Positions 55,093 to 63,166 of a stretch of 64,000 bases of DNA are shown here, one piece after another (the stretch's first letter is position 1; each line of letters begins with the position of its first letter). The translations under genes were made by a program, and so were the position numbers. Location: positions 33,601 through 97,600 of the forward strand of contig PNOH01000016.1 of the NCBI GenBank assembly GCA_013824715.1, in the 5' to 3' direction. This stretch comes from Odoribacter sp. Lineage in GTDB: Bacteria > Bacteroidota > Bacteroidia > Bacteroidales > Prolixibacteraceae. The notes beneath the pieces were generated by a model. The model saw only the letters and a list, made by a program, of their open reading frames with translations. It was not told where the DNA came from and made no database searches.

Positions 55093-56088
55093 ATGTCCTT
55101 TTTTACTGAAATACAAATTCCTGAATTTCCCTGGAAAATGGATTATTCGAAGAGCTTGATGCTGATGGGATCGTGCTTTACCGAGAATATCGGGCAGAAG
55201 TTGCTCGACCTGAAATTTAATGTGGATATAAACCCGTTCGGTATTTTGTACAATCCGGAATCGATTGCCAATAGCCTGAAAATACTTCTGGAAAAGCGAA
55301 CTTTTTCTGAGAATGATCTGTTCAACGATCATGGTTTGTGGAATAGCTATTATCACCACAGCCGTTTTTCAGACATTGACCGTGATGAAACTCTTCGGAA
55401 AATTAATGACCGGATTGCCATCTCGCATGAATTCCTGAAATCGGCAGGTTTTCTTATCATCACCTTTGGAACGGCCTGGGTTTACGAACTCAGAAAAACC
55501 GGACAGATTGTTTCGAATTGCCACAAAATACAGGCCTCCGAATTTAAACGGTTCAGGCTTGGGGTAAATGAAATTACCGAAGTTTACCGCGAATTACTGG
55601 AGCAAATCTGGAAATTCAACTCAAAATTAAAAGTCATTTTCACGGTTAGCCCAATCCGGCACTGGAAAGATGGCGCCACAGAGAATCAGCTCAGTAAAGC
55701 GACACTCTTACTGGCTATCGATCAATTAATCCGCGGATTTGGCGATCAGGTTTGCGGTTATTTTCCGTCGTACGAAATCGTAATGGACGAACTGCGCGAT
55801 TACCGTTTTTATGCCGAGGATATGCTGCATTTAAGCCCGGTGGCTACCGATTATATTTTTGAGCGTTTTAGAAAAGTAATGATTAGCGCTGAGAGTAAAG
55901 AGATTTCCAAAAAAATACTGAAATTGAAGAAGTCGGTTGATCATCGTCCTGTTAATCCGAAAACTCTAGAATATAAAGAGTTTATTCAGGCAAATTTACT
56001 CGATATCAATCGGCTAAACGATCGGTTCCCATTTCTCGATTTTTCAGCAGAGCGGGATCATTTTGAACTGGAGCTGGCACGTTTTTAG
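55093..56088 (+). CDS. GSCFA-domain protein
   Basis: A 331-residue protein with the naming motif in MLMGSCFTENIGQKLLDLKF (near residues 23-40) and NPFGILYNPESIANSLK following. Later GTAWVYELRKTGQIVSNCHK, VIFTVSPIRHWKDGATENQL and DMLHLSPVATDYIFERF (Asp/His pair) suggest an SGNH-like hydrolase fold. The family is common in Bacteroidota and its role is unknown. It sits between branching enzyme and glycogen-synthase-like genes, so a role in glucan metabolism is possible (inference). Confidence 0.8.
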   Translation: MSFFTEIQIPEFPWKMDYSKSLMLMGSCFTENIGQKLLDLKFNVDINPFGILYNPESIANSLKILLEKRTFSENDLFNDHGLWNSYYHHSRFSDIDRDETLRKINDRIAISHEFLKSAGFLIITFGTAWVYELRKTGQIVSNCHKIQASEFKRFRLGVNEITEVYRELLEQIWKFNSKLKVIFTVSPIRHWKDGATENQLSKATLLLAIDQLIRGFGDQVCGYFPSYEIVMDELRDYRFYAEDMLHLSPVATDYIFERFRKVMISAESKEISKKILKLKKSVDHRPVNPKTLEYKEFIQANLLDINRLNDRFPFLDFSAERDHFELELARF

Positions 56089-56180
56089 AAGTTTGAGACT
56101 CAATAAATAAGTTGGAGAAGCTATGATTTGAAAATTTGGCATTGTAACATTTCTGAAAAATGATGAATCGGAGAACAGAC

Positions 56181-56206
56181 ATGGAATTTGGAATTTGCAA
56201 CTTGGT
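56181..56206 (+). repeat. Short heptamer array GGAATTT upstream of GT gene
   Basis: GGAATTT, GGAATTT, GCAACTT and GGTATTA units directly abut the start codon of the glycosyltransferase gene at 56210. It is the same family as the arrays around S23 unit 1. It occupies the place of the ribosome-binding site. Confidence 0.6.
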
Positions 56207-56209
56207 ATT

Positions 56210-57523
56210 ATGAAGGTACTGATGTTTGGATGGGAATTTCCGCCACATATTTCAGGAGGACTCGGAACAGCCTGTTACGGACTGACCAAAGCTTTGTCCG
56301 GATTCAATGACGTTGAGGTAATATTTGTAGTTCCCAGAAAATTTGGCGACGAAGATCAATCGAATATTACCTTGCTGGGCGCTGGTGAAGTTCCTGTTGT
56401 AAGCAAGCAAGTTAATTTTGATGATGCAGTGTCAAAAGTGGAGTATTACGAATTGAATTCAGGTTTGATTCCTTATTTGGGTACCAGTGAATTTTACGAA
56501 TTGAAATTGAACGTTTCTTCCGGGGAAAAGCGGTTGGTTGAAATCACCCCGGAAGGGAAGTTAATGTTTGAAGGTGATTATGGAATTAATCTTTTTCAGG
56601 AAATACAAAACTATGCACTGGTAGCTGAGACTCTTACCCGGAATTTGGATTTTGACGTGATCCATGTTCACGACTGGATGACTTTTCCGGCAGGAATGGC
56701 TGCACAGCGTATTTCGGGCAAACCTCTGGTTGTGCACATCCATTCAACCGAATTCGACCGCAGCGGGCAGCATGTAAATCCGGCGATTTGTACCATCGAA
56801 AAGGAAGGCCTGGAGGCTGCCGATCGGGTAATTGCGGTTAGTAATTTAACCCGTAATATCATTCTTATGAATTACCACACCGACCCCGAAAAGGTGATTA
56901 CGGTTTATAATGCGGTAGAGCCTGTCGAAGTCACTGAAAAACCAAACCCAAAAAAGGATGCCAAAGAGAAAGTAGTTACTTTTTTAGGTCGGATAACCAA
57001 GCAGAAAGGTCCTGAATATTTTCTCGAAGCTGCTTTCCTGGTTCTGCAGAAAATGGAAAATGTACGTTTTGTCATGGCCGGCAAAGGCGACCTGCGCCAT
57101 GCGATGATCAAACGGGCTGCCGAATTGAATATCTCTGAATATTTTGATTTTCCAGGCTTCCTTGACCATAGCGAAATCGTCAAACTTTTTCGAAGGAGCG
57201 ATGTTTTTGTAATGCCATCGGTTTCGGAGCCTTTTGGAATTGTTACGCTCGAAGCCATGCAGTCCGGGGTCCCGGTTATCATTTCGAAACAGAGTGGCGT
57301 ATCCGAAATCCTGAAGAATGCTGTTAAAATTGACTATTGGGATGTTCATGAAATGGCCGGCGCCATTTATGAATTACTGAATGATAAAGCGCTCAGCAAA
57401 AAGCTTGGGAATCAGGGAAAAAAGGAAGCAGATAGGCTGATCTGGAAAAATGTGGCCTCGCAGGTTGTTGAAATATATCACAGCCTGATGCAAAAATTTA
57501 CCTCTACGGAACCATATATTTGA
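56210..57523 (+). CDS. Glycogen-synthase-like glycosyltransferase (GT4/GT5)
   Basis: A 437-residue GT-B enzyme from the ATG at 56210 (MKVLMFGWEFPPHISGGLGT). The N-terminal glycine-rich acceptor loop (PPHISGGLGTACYGLTKAL), VIHVHDWMTFPAGMAAQ, and the C-terminal E-x7-E motif (SEPFGIVTLEAMQSGVPVII) are clear. In Bacteroidota this family member sits with branching enzyme and glucan phosphorylase and is taken as the glycogen synthase. NDP-glucose use is inferred. No clear Shine-Dalgarno is visible because a repeat array abuts the start. Confidence 0.85.
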   Translation: MKVLMFGWEFPPHISGGLGTACYGLTKALSGFNDVEVIFVVPRKFGDEDQSNITLLGAGEVPVVSKQVNFDDAVSKVEYYELNSGLIPYLGTSEFYELKLNVSSGEKRLVEITPEGKLMFEGDYGINLFQEIQNYALVAETLTRNLDFDVIHVHDWMTFPAGMAAQRISGKPLVVHIHSTEFDRSGQHVNPAICTIEKEGLEAADRVIAVSNLTRNIILMNYHTDPEKVITVYNAVEPVEVTEKPNPKKDAKEKVVTFLGRITKQKGPEYFLEAAFLVLQKMENVRFVMAGKGDLRHAMIKRAAELNISEYFDFPGFLDHSEIVKLFRRSDVFVMPSVSEPFGIVTLEAMQSGVPVIISKQSGVSEILKNAVKIDYWDVHEMAGAIYELLNDKALSKKLGNQGKKEADRLIWKNVASQVVEIYHSLMQKFTSTEPYI

Positions 57524-57636
57524 TGTGTATAAAAATTTTGCTGGCCAAAGATTTAACGTCCTTTTTACATGAAGTATTTCGGAATAAGTGTTTTTTTGAC
57601 TTCTTTTGCACCTTAAACCGAGAAAGGATTAGATAG

Positions 57637-60219
57637 ATGAAGGAGATGGGTAAAGGAGTTAGATTTATTAAACATTCAATCGTGGAACAACCAGTCTGGA
57701 AAAAATTATTTGTCGAGTCGAATATCCCGGAGAAACTGACTCCGTTAAAAGAGTTAAGCCGAAATTTGTGGTGGGTATGGAATACCGAAGCCCGGGTTCT
57801 GTTTCAAACAATAGATGCTGAAATTTGGGAAGAGTGCGAGCATAATCCGATCCTTCTGCTCGAAGAAGTCAATTACCAGCGCTTTCTGGAACTTGAAAAC
57901 GATAATGAGTTTCTCTTTAAAATGAATCATGTTTCATCGTCTTTGCATAAATATCTCTCCGACCGCAAGGTGTTGAACGGACCTTCAATCGCCTATTTCA
58001 GCATGGAATATGGCATACACGACAGTCTGAAGATTTTCTCTGGAGGTCTTGGCATTCTGGCAGGTGATTACCTGAAAGAGGCCAGCGATTCGAAAGTGAA
58101 CCTGGTTGCCGTAGGCCTTTTGTACCGGTACGGGTATTTCCGTCAAAACATTTCTATTAACGGAGAGCAACTTTCACACTACGATGCACAGCAGTTTTCG
58201 AAAATCCCTGTTCAACCCGCTTATGACAGCGATGGTAACTGGATAAGCGTTCAGGTCGAATACCCTGGCCGCACTTTAACTGCACGCTTATGGCAGGTGA
58301 ATGTGGGTTCGATTAAACTTTACCTGCTCGACGCCGACTTCGAAGCCAACTCCGATGAAGACCGTTTTGTGACCCATCACTTGTACGGTGGCGACAACGA
58401 AAACCGTTTAAAACAAGAAATGCTTCTTGGTCTTGGAGGTATGCGGGCTTTGAAAAAGCTGGGTATTGAAATGAATGTTTACCATTGCAACGAAGGACAT
58501 GCTGCCATGATCGGTATGGAACGATTGTTTGGTTTAGTTTCAGAAAAGGGACTGCAGTATGCCGAAGCTAAAGAAGTTGTCCGCGCGTCAACGCTTTTTA
58601 CCACACATACACCTGTTCCTGCCGGTCATGATTCCTTCCATCAGGATTTATTTAAACATTACATGCAAAAATACCCGCCCAAGGTTGGGGTAAGCTGGGA
58701 TGAATTTGTTGGACTGGGGAAAGCTGAACCATACGAGGAGCACTTTAATATGAGTTATCTGGCCTGCAACCTTTCACAGGGCATCAACGGGGTCAGCATG
58801 CTGCATGGCCATGTTTCGAAAGAAGTTCTCAGTCCGTTATATAAAGGATTTCTTCCTGAAGAGCTCGCCATCGGGTATGTAACCAATGGCGTGCATTATT
58901 CCACCTGGACTGCCAAAGAATGGAAAGAACTGCATCACAAATATTTTGGGAAAGGATTTCCGGATGACCTGCTTGACTATGATTCGTGGGAAAGAATCTA
59001 CAAAATATCAGACGAAGAAATCTGGAATTTGAAACAAACCCTTCGGTTAAAAACGATAGGGTTTATCAAGAAAAGGTTTACAAGTAACTGGATCAAGCGA
59101 AACGAAAATCCGAAATTGATTTCGGAAGTTTTAGCAAAACTGAATCCTTATGCATTAACTATCGGTTTTGCACGCCGGTTTGCCACCTACAAACGAGCTC
59201 ACCTCTTATTCAGGAACCTCGAGCGGTTATCTAAACTGGTCAATGACCCGGCGCGTCCGGTTCAGTTTATTTTCGCCGGAAAAGCCCACCCTGCCGATAA
59301 AGCAGGTCAGGACCTGATTAAACACATTGTCGAAATTTCGAAACGCCCTGAGTTTGCCGGAAAAATTCTGTTTGTTCAGAATTACGATATGAACCTGGCC
59401 AAGATGATGTTGCAGGGTGTTGATATCTGGATGAACACTCCAACCCGTCCTTTGGAAGCCTCAGGCACCAGTGGCGAGAAAGGGGTCATGAACGGAACAA
59501 TTCACTTTTCGGTACTTGATGGCTGGTGGGTTGAAGGGTACAGGAAAGATGCAGGCTGGGCGCTTTCTCAGGAAAATGCATACGATGTGAATGATCTTCA
59601 GGATGAATTAGACGCTGAAACTATTTACGATATTTTTGAGGACGAAATTATACCGGCATTTTATACCCGTAACCGGGAAGGAATTCCTGAAAAATGGGTT
59701 TCATATATCAAAAACACTTTTGCCCAGGTTGCCCCGAATTTTACCACTACACGAATGATGCGCGATTATCACGATCGTTTTTACCGGCCACAGGCTGAGC
59801 GAAGCGCCCGCCTGATCGCATCTGATTATAAACTTGCCAGGGAAATTGCACAATGGAAATCAGGGGTTTCGTCGGGTTGGGATCAGATTGAAGTGATAAA
59901 TGTGCAGATTACCGACGGCATTATCAATGTTCTGAAAATTGGCGAAGAATATCCTGCCCTGGTTACTGTTGATTTGAAAGGATTAAAACCAGAAGACATT
60001 GGCATTGAAATGGTGATAACTGAAAATGGCAAAGATAACTCACCAAGCCTGGTGGAATGTCTGCCGTTTGATGTGGAAAGCATTGAAGGTTCATTAATTA
60101 CCTATAAGCTGAACTTGCACTTAATGAACGCCGGGGCATTTAGTTACGCCATCCGCATGTATCCAAAGCACAAAGAATTGCCACATCGGCAGGATTTCCA
60201 ATATATCAAATGGCTGTAG
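57637..60219 (+). CDS. glgP: Alpha-glucan phosphorylase
   Basis: An 860-residue GT35 phosphorylase that releases glucose-1-phosphate from glycogen. It is the long bacterial form (distinct from maltodextrin phosphorylase): IAYFSMEYGIHDSLKIFSGG, LGILAGDYLKEASDSKV, YHCNEGHAAMIGMERL, and the PLP-lysine region PLEASGTSGEKGVMNGTIHF. The C-terminal 80 residues form an extra beta domain. Start MKEMGKGVRFIKHS; a second ATG three codons later is possible. It completes the glycogen cluster (synthesis, branching, breakdown). Confidence 0.9.
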   Translation: MKEMGKGVRFIKHSIVEQPVWKKLFVESNIPEKLTPLKELSRNLWWVWNTEARVLFQTIDAEIWEECEHNPILLLEEVNYQRFLELENDNEFLFKMNHVSSSLHKYLSDRKVLNGPSIAYFSMEYGIHDSLKIFSGGLGILAGDYLKEASDSKVNLVAVGLLYRYGYFRQNISINGEQLSHYDAQQFSKIPVQPAYDSDGNWISVQVEYPGRTLTARLWQVNVGSIKLYLLDADFEANSDEDRFVTHHLYGGDNENRLKQEMLLGLGGMRALKKLGIEMNVYHCNEGHAAMIGMERLFGLVSEKGLQYAEAKEVVRASTLFTTHTPVPAGHDSFHQDLFKHYMQKYPPKVGVSWDEFVGLGKAEPYEEHFNMSYLACNLSQGINGVSMLHGHVSKEVLSPLYKGFLPEELAIGYVTNGVHYSTWTAKEWKELHHKYFGKGFPDDLLDYDSWERIYKISDEEIWNLKQTLRLKTIGFIKKRFTSNWIKRNENPKLISEVLAKLNPYALTIGFARRFATYKRAHLLFRNLERLSKLVNDPARPVQFIFAGKAHPADKAGQDLIKHIVEISKRPEFAGKILFVQNYDMNLAKMMLQGVDIWMNTPTRPLEASGTSGEKGVMNGTIHFSVLDGWWVEGYRKDAGWALSQENAYDVNDLQDELDAETIYDIFEDEIIPAFYTRNREGIPEKWVSYIKNTFAQVAPNFTTTRMMRDYHDRFYRPQAERSARLIASDYKLAREIAQWKSGVSSGWDQIEVINVQITDGIINVLKIGEEYPALVTVDLKGLKPEDIGIEMVITENGKDNSPSLVECLPFDVESIEGSLITYKLNLHLMNAGAFSYAIRMYPKHKELPHRQDFQYIKWL

Positions 60220-60244
60220 CCTGAATACAAAGAAATTACGAATA

Positions 60245-60410
60245 AAAAAGAGGTTGTATCAAAAGTCAAAACACTCGCAGATATGGTCATCCCGAATTTA
60301 TTTCTGGATCTGATATCCAATGCGTTGGGATCCTGAAACAAGCCTTCGACGTAAGCTCAGTCGAACGTTCAGGATGACTTGATCAATGACTTTTGATACA
60401 GCCACTTTTT
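60245..60410. mobile_element. MITE-like nested palindrome with 23-bp terminal inverted repeats
   Basis: The ends (60245-60267 and 60388-60410) are inverted repeats matching at 21 of 23 positions, including the perfect core TGTATCAAAAGTC (60255-60267)/GACTTTTGATACA (60388-60400). Inside, GTCATCC (60286-60292) pairs with GGATGAC (60371-60377), and CTTCGAC/GTCGAAC segments occur in between. There is no transposase. It could be a non-autonomous element moved by an IS elsewhere. The ends look to me like those of IS1182-type elements, but I cannot check this. Confidence 0.65.
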
Positions 60411-60413
60411 GTT

Positions 60414-60573
60414 TTACTTTGAGTCCACTTCCGAAAAGTCGAAAAGTACGTCATTGGTTGGCACGAAGCAATCTCATGTCATTGACAGTAACCATGTTGA
60501 GATTGCTTCCCCATTCGTTCCTCAGGGTCGCAATGACGAGAACCCACTTTTCGGAGCAGGCTCTTACTTTGAG
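60414..60573. repeat. Nested palindrome flanked by 10-bp direct repeats
   Basis: TTACTTTGAG occurs at 60414-60423 and again at 60564-60573. Between them lie three concentric inverted pairs: CCGAAAAGT/ACTTTTCGG (60431, 60546), CGTCATTG/CAATGACG (60449, 60531) and GAAGCAATCTCA/TGAGATTGCTTC (60465, 60498). The core resembles widespread REP-like elements with CATTG and GAAGCAATCTC. The direct repeats look like a target duplication. Confidence 0.65.
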
Positions 60574-60579
60574 GCTCAC

Positions 60580-60612
60580 ACTCAGGGTCTCACTTGGAGT
60601 GAGGCCCTGAGT
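60580..60612. repeat. 15-bp hairpin between convergent genes
   Basis: ACTCAGGGTCTCACT (60580-60594), loop TGG, AGTGAGGCCCTGAGT (60598-60612): a near-perfect stem with one mismatch (or G-U). No T-tract follows on either side. It is 18 bases before the XRE gene's stop codon. Confidence 0.65.
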
Positions 60613-60630
60613 AATAGAAAGCTTAACGTA

Positions 60631-60900
60631 TTATTTTTCCTTTGGGGAAAGCTGAAAATTGAATAAATCGGACAGAGGTACATTGAGTGTTCTTGCCAGG
60701 ACAAAGACAGTGCTTAAGGTCGGGTTTATTCTGGCTGTTTCAATTCTGGCAATTTGACTTAATGATAATCCCGATTCAAATGCGAGCTGGCTTTGTGAAT
60801 ATCCTTCTCTGATGCGGATTTTCTTCAGATGAATGGCAAAGGATTTAATCCCTTCCTCATCAAATATTAATTTCCGATCACTTTGCTGCTGTTGTTTCAT
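60631..60900 (-). CDS. XRE-family transcriptional regulator
   Basis: An 89-residue protein with a Cro/C1-type helix-turn-helix over residues 20-78 (IHLKKIRIREGYSQSQLAFE, SGLSLSQIARIETARINPTL, FVLARTLNVPLSDLFNF). It has no additional domain. A perfect 14-bp dyad lies 26 bases upstream of the start and is probably its own operator. No toxin gene is adjacent, so it is not a typical antitoxin here. It stands alone among repeats. Confidence 0.88.
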   Translation of the reverse strand: MKQQQQSDRKLIFDEEGIKSFAIHLKKIRIREGYSQSQLAFESGLSLSQIARIETARINPTLSTVFVLARTLNVPLSDLFNFQLSPKEK

Positions 60901-60925
60901 GGCAGAAAGTTTCGCAGGAAAACAA

Positions 60926-60957
60926 AAATAATTATAGCACTTATGCTATAATTATTT
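60926..60957 (-). promoter_or_regulatory. 14-bp perfect dyad, probable XRE operator
   Basis: AAATAATTATAGCA (60926-60939), CTTA, TGCTATAATTATTT (60944-60957). It is the expected kind of site for an autoregulating Cro/C1 dimer, 26 bases before the XRE start codon and likely overlapping its promoter. Confidence 0.7.
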
Positions 60958-61241
60958 ATATTTGGAGTATGCCTTTTGTAAAAAACAAATCGATAATCAA
61001 TAACTAACAATTCAAGTCATTATTTTTACCGGACAATGGGAAAAGTTATCAAAAAAAGATGAAAAAGCTATCACCTTTCAAAAAATTTTATTTAAACATT
61101 TTGAGTACAAGTTATATTGATAATGGTTACATTTGGTTCGATAGATAAATACATTAGTGTAACAAGATTTTATAGAAATGTAGAATAAAAGGAAAGAAGA
61201 AATATAAAATTATAGCGTTTAGCTGATTTCTGTGTCTGAAA

Positions 61242-61337
61242 CCGACCAAATTTCAAAAAACAAACAGGAAAGTAAGCAAAAATGCCACGTCAAGGCGTGG
61301 TCGTTGCTTTACACTTGTTTGTTGGGTTCTTGGTCGG
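61242..61337. repeat. Long imperfect hairpin
   Basis: CCGACCAA (61242-61249) pairs with TTGGTCGG (61330-61337). Inside, AACAAACA and TTGTTTGTT regions pair, AAGCAA (about 61275-61280) pairs with TTGCTT, and CCACG-TCAAGG-CGTGG forms the tip. The pairing extends with few interruptions over about 40 nt per arm. Function unknown: structured RNA leader, decayed mobile-element end, or similar. Confidence 0.6.
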
Positions 61338-61455
61338 ACCTCAGGTACGGCGTAGGCAATTTGGCCACGCTGTTTTTTTATGGCCAACGCGTTAATAGAC
61401 AAAACCCAATTCAGTGATCCAACGCAACAAAAATTGCATTAGATAACTTACAATT

Positions 61456-63084
61456 ATGAATGATCAGGATAAAACTAAAGAAGAATTTATAAAAGTATCG
61501 AGGAAATTTCAGATGGAACAGGATCTGGCAAAGGGCAAGACCGTTAAAGATGTGGAGGTATTCACCTATTCTGATTTTGGCAAACGCCTGGCACTTATAC
61601 TATTGTCTTTAATCTTTGTTGGTGAGTTGCTAATCATGCTACTTCTTAGCAATATGCGGATACATTTGTATTGGGTAGAAGCCCTGACCGACTCACTAAT
61701 CCTTTCAATTCTGATTTTTCCAGCAATCTACTTTTATGTTGTTCGTCCAATGGCCATTCAAACCACCAAATTCAAGAAGGTAGAACAAGAGTTGATCATT
61801 ACTATCAGAGAGCTTGTCTTTCAAAGCGAAGAAAAAGAAAAACGGACAGCAGAATTAATCATTGAAAAATCACAGGCCCAGGAAAGCGACCGCCTGAAAT
61901 CAGCCTTCCTTGCCAACATGAGCCATGAAATCCGCACGCCGATGAATGGCATCCTGGGCTTTGCCGGTTTACTTAAAGAAGCTGAACTTACCGGAGAACA
62001 GCAGCAGGAGTATATTGGCATCATCGAAAAGAGCGGCATCCGGATGCTTAATATCATCAACGATATTGTTGATATTTCGAAAATCGAATCAGGACTGATG
62101 AAAGTTGAGATGAAGCTGTCAAATATTAACGAGCAGATCGAATACATCCATAACTTTTTCAAGCCAGAGGCCGAAGCCAAAGGAATACAGCTTTCTTATA
62201 AAAACTCCTTGACTGCAAAAGAAGCCGTCATTAAAACAGACCGTGAAAAACTCTATGCCATCCTTATCAACCTTATTAAAAATGCCATTAAATATACCGA
62301 CCATGGTTCAATCGAATTCGGGTATGGTTCGACTCTTCGACAAGCTCAGAGCGACGCAAGCTCAACAAACGGATCGGTCAGTGAGCCTGTCGAACTGCAA
62401 TTCTATGTGAAAGACACCGGAATCGGGATTCCAAAAAACAGGCAGGAAGCTATATTTGAACGTTTTATCCAGGCTGAAATTGCGGATAAAATGGCCCGGC
62501 AGGGAGCAGGTTTGGGCCTGGCAATCACCAAATCTTATGTCGAAATGCTGGGCGGTAAAATTTGGGTCGAAAGCGAAGAGGGTAAAGGGTCAACATTCTG
62601 TTTCACTTTACCTTTTAATACTGAACCGGAAGAAAAAGCCACTGTTAAAAAAACCGTTGCTGCTGAAGGGGCAGAGGATCTGCTTAACCCTGAAGGTTTG
62701 AGACTAAAAATACTAATTGTTGAAGATGACGAAACATCGGAAATGCTTATTTCGATCATGGTCAAATTGTTTGGGAGCGAAATACTTAAAGCGCAAACAG
62801 GGCTTCAAGCCATTGAACTCTGCCGCAATAACCCTGATATTGACCTGATATTGATGGATATTCAATTGCCCGAAATAGATGGGTATGAAGCTACAAAGCA
62901 AATCCGACGGTTTAACAAAGAGGTGGTAATCATTGCACAAACCGCTTATGGATTATCCGGCGACAGGGAAAAAGCAATTGAGGCTGAATGCAATGATTAT
63001 ATATCAAAACCTATTCAGAAAGATCAATTGTTAGGTTTAATTCAAAAATATTTCAAAAACCGTGAAACTGATTCTAAACTTTAG
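61456..63084 (+). CDS. Hybrid histidine kinase with receiver domain
   Basis: A 542-residue kinase. Two TM segments near residues 45-100 (LALILLSLIFVGELLIMLLL and SLILSILIFPAIYFYVV) with a very short outside loop, so it has no large sensor domain. A coiled coil leads to HisKA with H157 (FLANMSHEIRTPMNGILGFA). The ATPase domain has N box (LINLIKNAIKYTDHGSIEF), G1 (KDTGIGIPKN) and G2 (QGAGLGLAITKSY). The receiver domain has D468 (ILMDIQLPEIDGY) and the conserved lysine (YISKPI). A 23-codon palindrome-derived insertion sits between the N and G1 boxes (about residues 291-313). Confidence 0.9.
   Translation: MNDQDKTKEEFIKVSRKFQMEQDLAKGKTVKDVEVFTYSDFGKRLALILLSLIFVGELLIMLLLSNMRIHLYWVEALTDSLILSILIFPAIYFYVVRPMAIQTTKFKKVEQELIITIRELVFQSEEKEKRTAELIIEKSQAQESDRLKSAFLANMSHEIRTPMNGILGFAGLLKEAELTGEQQQEYIGIIEKSGIRMLNIINDIVDISKIESGLMKVEMKLSNINEQIEYIHNFFKPEAEAKGIQLSYKNSLTAKEAVIKTDREKLYAILINLIKNAIKYTDHGSIEFGYGSTLRQAQSDASSTNGSVSEPVELQFYVKDTGIGIPKNRQEAIFERFIQAEIADKMARQGAGLGLAITKSYVEMLGGKIWVESEEGKGSTFCFTLPFNTEPEEKATVKKTVAAEGAEDLLNPEGLRLKILIVEDDETSEMLISIMVKLFGSEILKAQTGLQAIELCRNNPDIDLILMDIQLPEIDGYEATKQIRRFNKEVVIIAQTAYGLSGDREKAIEAECNDYISKPIQKDQLLGLIQKYFKNRETDSKL
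62327..62395. repeat. Palindromic element inserted in frame in the kinase gene
   Basis: TTCGACAAGCTCA (62336-62348) and TGAGCCTGTCGAA (62382-62394) are inverted repeats with one mismatch; the outer GTTCGAC (62327-62333)/GTCGAAC (62389-62395) also pair. The 69 bases are exactly 23 codons and are translated as a Ser/Gln-rich loop (STLRQAQSDASSTNGSVSEP). A related TTCGAC-containing palindrome lies intergenically near 60340-60380. Confidence 0.75.
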
Positions 63085-63113
63085 GCAATGCACTTAGAGC
63101 GCGGTATTCGGCT
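63072..63113. repeat. Direct repeat flanking HEPN/MNT, copy 1
   Basis: These 42 bases match 33 of 42 positions with 63959-64000, including a perfect 15-bp core GCGCGGTATTCGGCT (63099-63113). The minus-strand reading gives a peptide end AEYRALSALPKV followed by a stop, homologous to the other copy. Confidence 0.75.
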
Positions 63114-63166
63114 TTGGTCATTGCATTGGCTTTGGGGTCGTTCAGGAATTCCTGTTTGTCAGAAAC
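63074..63166 (-). pseudogene. C-terminal gene fragment, relic
   Basis: On the minus strand an open stretch reads GVSDKQEFLNDPKANAMTKA, then EYRALSALPKV and a TAG stop at 63074-63076. The last 12 residues align with AEYRAPWSLPKV at the window's right edge (9 of 12 identical). It has no start, overlaps the ends of the kinase and HEPN genes, and is probably the remnant of a gene end. The parent family is not recognised. Confidence 0.6.

Larger units (their letters stand above)
60901..61455. other. 555-bp gap between XRE gene and kinase
   Basis: The gap holds the XRE operator dyad (60926-60957), a TACATTTG -7-like element (61128-61135), and a long imperfect hairpin at 61242-61337. A 61-codon plus-strand frame (61232-61417) runs through the hairpin and looks like chance. 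The kinase promoter should also lie here. Confidence 0.5.

Noticed and set aside
13224..56206. CRISPR array
   Set aside because: The tandem repeats have 7-16 nt units with no unique spacers, and no cas genes are present.
61232..61417. 61-codon frame before the kinase, and a possible integron attC site
   Set aside because: The frame follows the arms of a long hairpin. The hairpin lacks the GTTRRRY/RYYYAAC boxes of attC and no integrase is present.
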